A stretch of 64,000 nt of DNA from Enhygromyxa salina (GTDB taxonomy: Bacteria; Myxococcota_A; Polyangia; Nannocystales; Nannocystaceae). The stretch spans positions 1 to 64,000 of the forward strand of contig NZ_PVNK01000152.1 of NCBI RefSeq assembly GCF_002994615.1. Direction: 5' to 3'. Shown piece by piece: positions 38,295-46,841 of this stretch (position 1 is its first letter; every line of letters begins with the position of its first letter). Under the pieces are notes generated by a model. It saw nothing but the letters and a program-made list of their open reading frames with translations, was not told the origin of the DNA and did no database searches. Both the position numbers and the translations under genes were made by a program.

Positions 38295-38448
38295 AAGCCG
38301 GGTGGGGTAGGGATGAGAAAGCCCACCAGGGGTAGGCCTCGTCGCGCGGCATGTACCAAAGGTTTTGGGGCCTGGCAAGCACGAGAATCGCCGGTCAGCG
38401 CGGCCACAAGCGGGCTGTCTGGGGTTTCGTGAGCTGGCTTCGGATCGC

Positions 38449-38916
38449 CTACGCCCGGGCTCGCTCGTGGCGGTAGGCCGCGGCACTGCCAGCGACCAGA
38501 ACGAGGACGACCCCGATCGCCAGGCCCATCGGCTCCGTCGCCGGGTACCACAGCACACCGGCGATCAAGAGCACGACGAGGACCAGGCGCAGACCCCCGC
38601 CAACGCCGCGGGGACGGTCCACGATGTCCGCCGGGTCGCTCCCCTCCCCGCCCGCTTTCGCGTGAGCCAAGCCCTGCTGAGCCTGGGCGCGCTCGACCCC
38701 GGCGACCGTGCGATCGATCGCACCGCCGACCCCCCGCGCCAACAACACGAAGTTGACGGCGCCAACCACGGTCCCGAGCACGATCGAGACCGCGAGCGCG
38801 GGATCGCTCAGGGCGACGAGCCCCGCGAGCCCGCCGCCGCCGAGGCAGGCGTAGCGCACGGCGTCCCGCACGAGCACCCGACGATCGACCGGCGCCAAGT
38901 CCGGGGCCTCACTCAC
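38449..38916 (-). CDS. atpI: AtpI-like ATP synthase accessory membrane protein
   Basis: 155 residues with about four hydrophobic segments (DAVRYACLGGGGLAGLVALS, LAVSIVLGTVVGAVNFVLLARGVG, LRLVLVVLLIAGVLWYP, MGLAIGVVLVLVAGSAAAY). Size, topology and position between an AtpZ-like gene and atpB identify it as the AtpI-type subunit I family, thought to help c-ring assembly or Mg2+ uptake for the synthase. Its start overlaps the preceding gene by eight bases. Sequence in this family is weakly conserved, so the call rests mainly on context. Confidence 0.75.
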   Translation of the reverse strand: MSEAPDLAPVDRRVLVRDAVRYACLGGGGLAGLVALSDPALAVSIVLGTVVGAVNFVLLARGVGGAIDRTVAGVERAQAQQGLAHAKAGGEGSDPADIVDRPRGVGGGLRLVLVVLLIAGVLWYPATEPMGLAIGVVLVLVAGSAAAYRHERARA

Positions 38917-39295
38917 CGCTCGAGCCCCGATCCTGGCCCTGGTCGGGATCTTGGCCTTGGCCGCCCGCGAGGGCCTGCTCGCGGTCGCGCTCGGCGATCT
39001 CGCGCTGGTACTGCCTCGCCGTGCGGACCAGCGCCTTGACGGCCGCGCCGATCCCGATGACGAACCCGATCACGGTCGTCCACGGCGCCCAGTGGGTGTA
39101 GGTGCGCTCGAGCCAGCTCGCTATCAAGGTGCAGCCGATCACGGCCACGGCGATCTCGATCCCGATCGAGGCCGAAGATGTGTGGCGAAACCACGGCGCC
39201 TTACCGCCCCCGCGCCGCTTGGCGTCGCCGTAGACGTGCTTCTCGACGAGCTTGGCGTGGCGGGCCTCGTCGACGGGCTCGAGATCTTCAGCCAT
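38909..39295 (-). CDS. AtpZ/AtpI-family membrane protein
   Basis: 128 residues. Two membrane helices (SASIGIEIAVAVIGCTLIASWLE and TTVIGFVIGIGAAVKALVRTA) with a short loop containing THWAPW, the shape of the AtpZ (PF09527-type) family encoded at the head of ATP synthase operons. The C terminus is a Gln/Asp/Gly-rich tail. It begins the leftward cluster AtpZ-AtpI-a-c; genes for b, delta and F1 subunits are elsewhere, which is a known arrangement in this group. Overlaps the next gene by eight bases. Confidence 0.75.
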   Translation of the reverse strand: MAEDLEPVDEARHAKLVEKHVYGDAKRRGGGKAPWFRHTSSASIGIEIAVAVIGCTLIASWLERTYTHWAPWTTVIGFVIGIGAAVKALVRTARQYQREIAERDREQALAGGQGQDPDQGQDRGSSGE

Positions 39296-39340
39296 GTCGC
39301 CGCCGGAATGTAGCACCGCCTTGGGTACAGTGGCGGCCGC

Positions 39341-40378
39341 ATGCGAGAGATCCTCGAGCCGCCGACCTCGCTGGTCCAAGACGGCCGCGCGTTGTTCGGC
39401 ACCTACGCGGGGCCGATCGCCGACGTCAACCTGATCGACGCCCAGCCCTTCGCGCTGCCGCTGCCGCGCGCGCTCCGGGCCCTGCGGCTCAAGGAGTGGC
39501 AGGCGTTTCAGTTTGGCAACGGGCGCTACTTCTTCGTCGTCGCCCTGTTCAACGCCAAGGTCCTCGCGCTCGCGCAGCTGAAGGTCTACGACCGCGAGCG
39601 TCGGTCCAAGCACGTGTTCGAGCGCAAGCTCCCGGGCTGGGCCCTGACCGCGCCGCGCAACCTGCTGTGCTCCGAGATGCGCTACGAAGGCGGCGGCGCG
39701 TCGCTGCGCTTCCTCAATCGCCTGGCTGAAGATCGGATCACGATCGAGCTCGACCTGCCGCAGACCGAGGACATGCCCAGGCTCTCGGGCGCGGTCACGG
39801 CCCTGGCCGCGGGCTGCGAGCCCGAGGTCGTGTGCATTCCCTTCAGCGCCAAGCGCGGGATGTACTCGCACAAGGGCTGCCTCGCCCTCGAAGGCGAGCT
39901 GCGCCTCGGCGACGAGACCCTGCGCTTCTCACCCGCGGACAGCTTCTTGTTGATGGACGATCACAAGGGCTACTACGCCCACGTGATGCGCTGGGACTGG
40001 GTCACGGGCGGCGGCTTCGACCCGCGCGGGCGCCGGATCGGCTTCAACCTGACCCGCAACGCCTCGAGCGATCCGAACCACTATAACGAGAACTGCGTGT
40101 GGATCGACGGCCGCCTCCACCTGCTGCCGCCGGTCACCTTCACGCGGCGGCCCGAGCTCGAGCCCGAGGTCTGGGAGATCCGCGACGAGGCCGGCGAGGT
40201 CGAGGTCGACTTCGTGATCGAGCTCGACGGGCACGTGCGCGTCAACGCGGTGGTCGTCGAGAGTCGCTACCGCGGGCCCTTTGGGCGCGTGCGCGGGTAT
40301 GTGCGGGGGGTTGAGGGGGAGCGGGTCGAGCTCGATGGGCTGTTTGGGATGGGCGAGGACTTCTACTTGCGCTGCTGA
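39341..40378 (+). CDS. DUF2804 family protein
   Basis: 345 residues, matching DUF2804 over its whole length. Recognisable segments are REILEPPTSLVQDGRALFGT at the N terminus, LRLKEWQAFQFGNGRYFFVVALF, CIPFSAKRGMYSHKGCLALEGEL, SFLLMDDHKGYYAHVMRWDW and GRRIGFNLTRNASSDPNHYNENC. The family is predicted beta-rich (lipocalin/calycin-like) and has no proven function. The gene starts 45 bases from the divergent ATP synthase cluster and ends 33 bases before the vgrG-like gene; a functional tie with the latter is possible but unsupported. Confidence 0.85.
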   Translation: MREILEPPTSLVQDGRALFGTYAGPIADVNLIDAQPFALPLPRALRALRLKEWQAFQFGNGRYFFVVALFNAKVLALAQLKVYDRERRSKHVFERKLPGWALTAPRNLLCSEMRYEGGGASLRFLNRLAEDRITIELDLPQTEDMPRLSGAVTALAAGCEPEVVCIPFSAKRGMYSHKGCLALEGELRLGDETLRFSPADSFLLMDDHKGYYAHVMRWDWVTGGGFDPRGRRIGFNLTRNASSDPNHYNENCVWIDGRLHLLPPVTFTRRPELEPEVWEIRDEAGEVEVDFVIELDGHVRVNAVVVESRYRGPFGRVRGYVRGVEGERVELDGLFGMGEDFYLRC

Positions 40379-40411
40379 GCGGCCAGGCCTGAAACTGGGG
40401 TCGAGTCCCCG

Positions 40412-43400
40412 ATGGCCGACAAACCCGAGATCCGTGACACTGAACGACTCCACCCGGTGACAGCCGAGCTGTGGTTTCCCCGCGGTCCCGCGCTGAATGT
40501 GAAGGTCAGACGCGTCAGCGGCCACGAGCGGCTCGCGGGCCCCTACGAGTTCGAGGTCGAGTTCTCGCTCGAGGCTGGCGCGATCGATCTCGAGCAGCTG
40601 CTCGGGACCGAGTGCGAGCTCATCCTCGACCGCAGCGGCCTCGGGCGTCACATCTACGGCATCGTCGCCCGCGTCGAATTTGCCCTCGACGCCGACGCCG
40701 ACGCCCTCGTCGGCGATGAAGGTGCGCGGGTGATCGTGACCCCCGCGTTCTCGCTGCTCAACCAGGACATCGACACGCGCTTCTTCTCGGGCATGAGCGT
40801 GATCGAGATCCTCGACGAGGTCCTGGGCGCCAGCTTGCAAGGCTATCGCCGCGAGGTCGACGTCGGCTCGCACATCATCCGCGACTATCCGCGGCGCGAC
40901 TACTGCGTCCGCTTCCGCGAGTCGACCCTCGCGTTCTGCGAGCGCGTCATGCAAGAGGAGGGGATCGGCTACTTCTTCCAGGCCGACCTCGACGGCGAGC
41001 GCGAGCGCATGGTCCTGTTCGACAACAACGAGGACTGCGCCCAGGTCGAGCTCCTGGTCCCCGAGCCGATCCCGATCGTCCGCACCCGACCGGACGAGCT
41101 CGACCGCGAGTCGCTGCAGCAGCTCGACTGGCTGGCCCGCAGGGTGCCCAACCGCGTGATCGCCCGGGCCTACAACCTCAAGGACCCGGCCCACATCGAG
41201 CAAGCCGCGGCCCAGCGTGAAGCGAGCGTCGAGCAGCAAGTCGTAGTCGAGGGCCAGCGCCGCCACATCATCGACGACCCGATCGACGATCCCGCGGGGA
41301 CGAACTTCGACGGCGCGGGGCTCGAGCAGTCCCAGCGCACCGCCTCGCTGGCCTTCGAGCGCTACGGCGTCGACGCAGGCGAGGGCCGCGGGCGCGGCAA
41401 CGCGATCGGGTTCGTGCCCGGCGCCGTGTTCGAGGTCGGCGAGGGCGCTCAGGACTCGCGGCGCGACTCGAGCTTCCTCCTGACCCGCGTCGACCACGAG
41501 GCGATTCGCGACGAGAGCCCCGGCGCTGACGGGTTTCGCTACGAGAATCGCTTCTCCTGCACTCCGAGCACCCAACCCTATCGACCCGAGCGTGCGCGCC
41601 CGCGGCCGTCGGTCCAAGGCGTGCTCACGGGCGTGATCGTTGGCCCCGAGGGCGAAGAGGTCCACACCGACGCACTCGGCCGGGTCCGGGTTCAATTTCA
41701 CGCCGACCGCCACGCCGAAGGGCTCGAGCCGAGCTCGTGCTGGGTCCGCGTCGCGCAGATCTGGGCGGGCCAGGGTTACGGCGCCATGGTCATCCCCCGC
41801 GTGGGCATGGAGGTCGTCGTGTCCTTCATCGACGGCAACCCCGACTGCCCGATCGTCACGGGCTGCGTCTACAACGGCGCCCAAGAGCCGCCCTACCCGC
41901 TGCCCGCCGAGCTGACCAAGACGACCTTCAAGTCGCGCTCGTCACCGGGTGGTGAGGGTTTCAACGAGCTCCGCGTCGAGGACGCCAAGGGCTCGGAGCA
42001 GATCTTCGTGCACGGACAGCGGCGCATGGACGTGCGCGTGCGCGGGTCGCTGCTCGAGACCACAGGGGCGAATCGCGAGGAAGTCGTCGGGGGCGATCAC
42101 AGCACGCTGGTTCGCGGCGACGTCAACCATCATGTGGAGGGCGCCTCATACGTGAAGGTCGACGGGCCCCAGTACAACTGGGCGAACGCGGACGTGTCGG
42201 AGCGCTACGAAACCAACCACTTCGTGAACGCTGTCGAGTTGAGCCAGCTGACCGCGGGGAAGGTCGTCATGGAGGCGTCGGGTTCGTTCGGGATCAACGC
42301 CAACGATGTCCGACTCGGAGGGACGAACAGCGTGAGCATCTGGAGTGGCGAAAAGCTCGTGCTCGAGAGCTACCGGTCGCTAGAGCTCAAGGTTGGAGAT
42401 AGCTTCATCATGCTCTCCCGCGGAGGTCTCAGCATTGGCGGACCGCTGGTCCGGATCAACAGCGGCGGCGGCGTGGACAGCCTGGATATCCACAATAATG
42501 GTCTTTGGGTCTCGCCCGTTCGCCTCGACTCCTACAAGCCGTGGGACGCGTTGGCGGCAGATGACGGCAAACCGGGTCGCAAGCACGGGGGCGGCGGCGG
42601 CGGGCGCCGCACGCATGAGCACGAAGTCATCGAGCCCCAGCGCGCGCCCCCAAAGCCGCTACCAGACCCCCCTCACCCGAGCCCGTCCGATGACGACTAT
42701 CAGCTGGTTGATGGCAAGGGCGCAGTGACGAGCCTCGCATGGATCGACGAAGAGGCCTGGTGTGGCGAGACCGCCGAATTGGCAATCGAGGCCGCGGACA
42801 ACTCACCGGGAGCACGCGCGGGCCTGTGGCTGGTCGACGCGATGGATGGCTCCACCCTCCAGGGGGGCATCGGCTTCGATCTTCGCGATGGCACGCACAA
42901 GACCGAGATCTACGACATTCTGCCGCGACTCGCGGGCGGTCAGCGCGAAAAAGATCGGCTCGTGCACGGCTTCGCCCTCACGCAACGAACACCCAGCCCG
43001 TTGCGCGTTCGTTTCCTCAGCGACCTCCCCGCGTCGACCCAAACAATCGGAGAGCAATCCTTCACGCTGTCGGTGTCCAACTACACGGTCAAAATACGGG
43101 GCACAATCCGCTACGTGCGCGCCTGGATGTACTACATCATCAACGTCTCCGGCTGCATGCCAGATGTGACCCCAGGTCGGATCGGGGGCCGCTGTTACGG
43201 CACGACCAACTGGTGGTACTGCAAGAAGGTTGCGCCCGAGAAATTCGTGTTTTGGAACGGCGCGCAGTGGCTGCCAGTCCCCAACAGCTGGACGGACCCC
43301 CACGGGGTCAACCTCTATGGAACGGCCGTGTGGCGCGAGCCCTATGGGGTGGTCGCCACGCAACACGGGCAGAGCCCATGGCCGGACCCCCTGCCCAGTG

Positions 43401-43897
43401 AACAGCGCCCCGCGGCGGACGTGAGCGCCGCGCTCGACCGATGGAAAAACGCGATTGGCTCGACCTGGTCTGGCAAACATCAACTCGGGCGTGTCGAGTG
43501 CGGCAGCCCCTTCATACCCGAGTGTTGCCGACTAAACGTCGAGTTTAACGTTGACTTCGTCGAGACTGATGTCCGCATGGGGCGAACCATCGTCGTCGCC
43601 GACAACACCGCGCGAGCCAACGTCCGCGCGTGGCCCCTCAGCTCTGTCGACAACGTCGCCGCGCACGAATTCGGCCATCTGCTAGGTAACCCGGACGAGT
43701 ATATCGGCGCGACCTCGGTCGACTCATCCGTCAACGGGGATGGCGCCGTCAACGGCATCGACACCGACTCAATCATGGGCAAGGACCAGGATGTGGTTCG
43801 CCTCCGCCACTATCAGACGATCTGCGACGCGCTATCAAGGGCGGTCATGCAGAAGCTCGGCAAGCAGTGGACCTTCAAGCCGGAGCGAAAGCTGTGA
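40412..43897 (+). CDS. vgrG: evolved VgrG with C-terminal snapalysin-like zinc metalloprotease domain
   Basis: 1161 residues. The first ~400 are the VgrG/gp27 hub (VRRVSGHERLAGPYEFEVEF, FREST-LAFCERVMQEEGIGYFF), then a gp5 OB-fold (about 400-500: DALGRVRVQFHADRH, WVRVAQIWAGQGYGAMVIPR) and beta-helix needle (to about 700, with GGDHSTLVRGDVNHHVEG). A Pro/His-rich linker leads to a ~430-residue extension with clustered Cys and Trp (GGRCYGTTNWWYCKK) and, at its end, H1085-E-F-G-H1089-x-x-G-x-x-D1095, the HExxHxxGxxD zinc site of snapalysin-type peptidases, plus a Met-turn SIMG (1120-1123). It is thus a type VI secretion spike carrying its own toxin. The stop overlaps the next GTG by four bases. 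Confidence 0.88.
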   Translation: MADKPEIRDTERLHPVTAELWFPRGPALNVKVRRVSGHERLAGPYEFEVEFSLEAGAIDLEQLLGTECELILDRSGLGRHIYGIVARVEFALDADADALVGDEGARVIVTPAFSLLNQDIDTRFFSGMSVIEILDEVLGASLQGYRREVDVGSHIIRDYPRRDYCVRFRESTLAFCERVMQEEGIGYFFQADLDGERERMVLFDNNEDCAQVELLVPEPIPIVRTRPDELDRESLQQLDWLARRVPNRVIARAYNLKDPAHIEQAAAQREASVEQQVVVEGQRRHIIDDPIDDPAGTNFDGAGLEQSQRTASLAFERYGVDAGEGRGRGNAIGFVPGAVFEVGEGAQDSRRDSSFLLTRVDHEAIRDESPGADGFRYENRFSCTPSTQPYRPERARPRPSVQGVLTGVIVGPEGEEVHTDALGRVRVQFHADRHAEGLEPSSCWVRVAQIWAGQGYGAMVIPRVGMEVVVSFIDGNPDCPIVTGCVYNGAQEPPYPLPAELTKTTFKSRSSPGGEGFNELRVEDAKGSEQIFVHGQRRMDVRVRGSLLETTGANREEVVGGDHSTLVRGDVNHHVEGASYVKVDGPQYNWANADVSERYETNHFVNAVELSQLTAGKVVMEASGSFGINANDVRLGGTNSVSIWSGEKLVLESYRSLELKVGDSFIMLSRGGLSIGGPLVRINSGGGVDSLDIHNNGLWVSPVRLDSYKPWDALAADDGKPGRKHGGGGGGRRTHEHEVIEPQRAPPKPLPDPPHPSPSDDDYQLVDGKGAVTSLAWIDEEAWCGETAELAIEAADNSPGARAGLWLVDAMDGSTLQGGIGFDLRDGTHKTEIYDILPRLAGGQREKDRLVHGFALTQRTPSPLRVRFLSDLPASTQTIGEQSFTLSVSNYTVKIRGTIRYVRAWMYYIINVSGCMPDVTPGRIGGRCYGTTNWWYCKKVAPEKFVFWNGAQWLPVPNSWTDPHGVNLYGTAVWREPYGVVATQHGQSPWPDPLPSEQRPAADVSAALDRWKNAIGSTWSGKHQLGRVECGSPFIPECCRLNVEFNVDFVETDVRMGRTIVVADNTARANVRAWPLSSVDNVAAHEFGHLLGNPDEYIGATSVDSSVNGDGAVNGIDTDSIMGKDQDVVRLRHYQTICDALSRAVMQKLGKQWTFKPERKL

Positions 43898-44919
43898 CCG
43901 ACGCCCCGCCCCCCTTTCAGCTCGACCTGTGCAGCGCCCACGGGCGCAAGGTCGCGAGCGCCGCGCAGATCGACGACTGCTTCGACGTCCGCGAGTGGAC
44001 CTCATGGCTCCGGATCCGCAGCGAGGTCTCGGGCTACATCCCCCCGAGCGTGGCCCCGAGCGACGACGAGGCGACCGCCTTCGTACCCCCGGTGTTCGAG
44101 CGAGACGGGCTCGCGGTCTTGGTCGTCGCGCGCTCGTTCGAGGACCTCACGGGCTCCGCGATCGGCCTGTTCTACATGCGCCTCGACAAGCAGGCGCTCG
44201 AGGGCATCCGCGCCGCCGTCGAGCAGACGCCGTGGATCGACCTGCCCCGGCCGATCGGCGGCGAGTTCACCGCCCCACAGATCCGCCTGCACTACGCCAG
44301 GCCAGGCTTCGTGGTCCAGCGAGAGTTCAACGCCGCGTCCGGGAACTTCATCGAGGCGATCGGCCCGCTGTGGCAGCTGCTGTGCCGCCACAGCGAGCGC
44401 GTGGCCGCGAACGCCTGCGCGACCCTGGAGATGAGCCTGCGCGCCGACCCCGACCCCGAGAGTCCGCGGACCTGGCGACTGACGCTGACCCTGCGCAACC
44501 TCGGCCACGATCCGATCGTGCTCACGGATCCGCGGGTCCCGAGCACCGACGGCGGCCCCCCGCGGCTCGAGCTGCGCTTTGGCAACGAGCCTGCTGACCC
44601 GCTGTGGCCGCTCGTCGAGACCACGCCGATCGCCACACCGAGCTTGCCGGGCGATGCCGGGCAGGTTGTCACCCTCGCCCACCGAAAGCGACTCGAGATC
44701 GAGATCCCGTGGACACCACCGGGCCCCGGACACTATCGAGTCCTGGCCACATGGCGAGACTATCGCGGACCGCTCGAAGCCGTGCCCGGACAGACGCCGT
44801 TCATGCCGCTGCCCCCGTCCGGACCGCCCTACTTTGGCTCGGGGCCCTATCCGATCCGGGGGGCGCTGTTTGGGCGGGTCCTCGTCGAGGTCCCGCCGCC
44901 GGATTCGACCACTTGCTGA
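43894..44919 (+). CDS. VgrG-coupled protein of unknown function (immunity or adaptor candidate)
   Basis: 341 residues from a GTG that overlaps the vgrG stop (GTGA), the usual position of an immunity or chaperone gene. No signal peptide or membrane helix is visible, which argues for the cytoplasm; an immunity protein against a periplasm-delivered protease would be expected to be exported, so this is a caution. The N-terminal half is mixed alpha/beta (EWTSWLRIRSEVSGYIPPS, VLVVARSFEDLTGSAIGLFY), the second half Ig-like beta (WRLTLTLRNLGHDPIVLTDP, GHYRVLATWRDYRG). No known family recognised; it has no DUF1795, DUF4123 or PAAR motif that I can see. Confidence 0.7.
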   Translation: MTDAPPPFQLDLCSAHGRKVASAAQIDDCFDVREWTSWLRIRSEVSGYIPPSVAPSDDEATAFVPPVFERDGLAVLVVARSFEDLTGSAIGLFYMRLDKQALEGIRAAVEQTPWIDLPRPIGGEFTAPQIRLHYARPGFVVQREFNAASGNFIEAIGPLWQLLCRHSERVAANACATLEMSLRADPDPESPRTWRLTLTLRNLGHDPIVLTDPRVPSTDGGPPRLELRFGNEPADPLWPLVETTPIATPSLPGDAGQVVTLAHRKRLEIEIPWTPPGPGHYRVLATWRDYRGPLEAVPGQTPFMPLPPSGPPYFGSGPYPIRGALFGRVLVEVPPPDSTTC

Positions 44920-44941
44920 AGCTGCCCGAGCGTCGCGGCCC

Positions 44942-46510
44942 TCAGCTACAGATCTGCTCGTAGGGCTGTCCAGGCAGCCAGGACGCCCACTCCTGCTCCG
45001 TCGGGCCGCGCCCTACAGCCTCGCACGCAGCTCGAATCAACGCCCGCGCAGACGCGGGCGATACCCTCACCGATCCATCGAGACTCGCTGTCACCAAATA
45101 GTCTCCGGGACTCAACATGACCATGCCGGACACCGCCGCGGGGCCGCTGCCTACGATGTGAAGGTACTCCTCGTTCCACGGATCGCGCACTTGGACCGTG
45201 CCGTCAGTGTGCCCTGAGTAGAGCCGGTCGCCGAGGGGGGAAAACGAGACCCACTCTACACCACCGACTTCTTCCCTTCGGTGCGAGGTAGTGCCGACAT
45301 CGCCCCCATTCAGCGACCACCACAGCAGCTCGCCATCTCGACTGGCTGTCGCCAACCAGTTTCCATCGGCCGAAAAGCTCGCCGAGATGATGGTCTCTGA
45401 ATGCCCACGCAATACTTTTGTTTGTAAGGGACCGGAGCCGACAGTCCACAGCCTCCCATTGCGGTCGGCCGACAGCAGGTGCTTGCTGTCCGGGCTGAAC
45501 GCCAGGGTCGTGATCGCTTGGTCATGGGCCTTCGATATCGAGCCAGGTCCGCCGTCGTCGTCGAGATCCCACCGATAGATTACGCCGTCGCCGTCGCCTG
45601 CGAACAGGTACCTGTCGTCAGGCGTCAGACCCAGCCGCACGATTTCGACCCGTGCGCGACCCCGCTCGGTCCCCAACCAGTCCCGCCCGACGCTCCACTC
45701 GCGCACCGAATCGTTGGTCGCGTACGAGAACAGGCGCTCGCCATCGGACGAAAACACTAGATCCCGGATCTCGCCTCGGTGGCCCTCGAGTCGCTTTGGA
45801 TCGCCAGGTTGGCCCTCCTCGGAGATGTCCCAGACGAGGATCGACTGGTCATGGCCAGCCGTTGCGACCCAGCGCCCCGTTGGGGCGATGGCGAGGATCT
45901 CGACCGCGCCTTCGCTATCGGCGAGGATGTTGCGCTCGACCAGCCGGTCGTCACGCAACTCCCACACGATCGCGCCGCCCTTGCCCCCGGAGCCCACGAC
46001 CAGCGAGCCCGCGCTGGCGAGCTTGATCTTGTCTTTGTCGTCTCCTGACTCGGGCCTGCGGCCCGACCCGCTCGCTTCGTTCGAGCCCTCGGAGCCTGGA
46101 AGACTGTCGTTATCATCTCCTGTCGGGACCCGAGCGTTCATGAGCTCGTCGGCGGGCAATGTGGCTAGCAGCTCACGCAACGTACGCTCGGCCCTGGCAC
46201 CTTCGGGAGTGCGGAGGGAGGGGAGGACGTGCGCCGCCGAGGCGGCGATGAGTACGGCCGTGCGGGGCTCGGTGTCCGCGATTCTCAGCGCGTGTTGTGT
46301 CGCTGACCTGACCCTACGGGTACGATTGTAGTTGGGAGGCCCCGTGCACGGCGGCACGACGTTGTACTCCTCATCGGTGATTTCCTCCTCCTCCGGATCG
46401 TCGTGCATGAACACCCACGTCAACGCAGCACAAGCTGCCACGATGCCAAGCCCGACGGCGCCCAGCACGAGGCGCCGACGCCGGGGCCCTTCTGTGGTCG
46501 TGGAATCCAT
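44942..46510 (-). CDS. membrane-anchored WD40-repeat protein
   Basis: 522 residues from the ATG at 46510; an ATG five codons upstream (46525) lies inside a tandem repeat and is less likely. One membrane helix near the N terminus (LVLGAVGLGIVAACAALTWVF) after a basic RRRR stretch, so the bulk is probably outside the cytoplasm. A linker region (about 60-180) has a helical AERTLRELLATLPADEL part and an acidic loop. Six or seven WD40 repeats follow, each ending near W-D or W-S (SILVWDISEEG, SVREWSVGRDW, VIYRWDLDDDG, ELLWWSLNGG, TVQVRDPWNEE), predicting a beta-propeller. In Myxococcota such proteins often accompany kinases. Convergent with the vgrG pair, 22 bases apart. Confidence 0.8.
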   Translation of the reverse strand: MDSTTTEGPRRRRLVLGAVGLGIVAACAALTWVFMHDDPEEEEITDEEYNVVPPCTGPPNYNRTRRVRSATQHALRIADTEPRTAVLIAASAAHVLPSLRTPEGARAERTLRELLATLPADELMNARVPTGDDNDSLPGSEGSNEASGSGRRPESGDDKDKIKLASAGSLVVGSGGKGGAIVWELRDDRLVERNILADSEGAVEILAIAPTGRWVATAGHDQSILVWDISEEGQPGDPKRLEGHRGEIRDLVFSSDGERLFSYATNDSVREWSVGRDWLGTERGRARVEIVRLGLTPDDRYLFAGDGDGVIYRWDLDDDGGPGSISKAHDQAITTLAFSPDSKHLLSADRNGRLWTVGSGPLQTKVLRGHSETIISASFSADGNWLATASRDGELLWWSLNGGDVGTTSHRREEVGGVEWVSFSPLGDRLYSGHTDGTVQVRDPWNEEYLHIVGSGPAAVSGMVMLSPGDYLVTASLDGSVRVSPASARALIRAACEAVGRGPTEQEWASWLPGQPYEQICS

Positions 46511-46520
46511 CTCGGAATCG

Positions 46521-46580
46521 TACATGGGGCAACCGGACTTTACATGGGGCAACCGGACTTTACATGGGGCAACCGGACTT
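46521..46580. repeat. three perfect 20-bp tandem repeats over the start of the WD40 gene
   Basis: TACATGGGGCAACCGGACTT is repeated three times without change at 46521-46540, 46541-46560 and 46561-46580. The first copy lies 11 bases upstream of the WD40 start codon and contains the alternative start at 46525, so repeat-number change would alter the promoter or leader of that gene. The third copy runs into the longer 45-bp repeat described at 46567. Confidence 0.9.
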
Positions 46581-46798
46581 AGAGTCTCAATTTTGATCCT
46601 TCGATCACTTGCGAGGGGCGGGCAACCGGGCCGAGGGGCGGGCAACCGGACTGAGAGTCTCAATTTTGATCCTTCGATCACTTGCGGTGGGGTGGCCCGC
46701 CCACGGGCCACGCGGCAGGCAACCGAAGGCAACCGGACTTAGAGTCTCAATTTTGATCCTTCGATCACTTGCCAGAGGGTGGCCCGCCCACGGGCCAC
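46567..46798. repeat. REP-like repeats with hairpins upstream of the transposase
   Basis: A 45-bp unit (GGCAACCGGACTTAGAGTCT, then CAATTTTGATCCTTCGATCA and CTTGC) occurs at 46567-46612, 46641-46685 and 46728-46772. The second and third copies are each followed by the same hairpin GTGGCCCG-CCCA-CGGGCCAC (46692-46711, 46779-46798). Unit plus hairpin is thus a repeated 71-bp block in direct orientation, and the last hairpin ends 43 bases before the transposase start. This is the arrangement expected of REP elements next to their own transposase. Confidence 0.85.
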
Positions 46799-46841
46799 GC
46801 AGAATCCTGCAACACCCTCGTCCGCGGGCCGACACCCTCGC

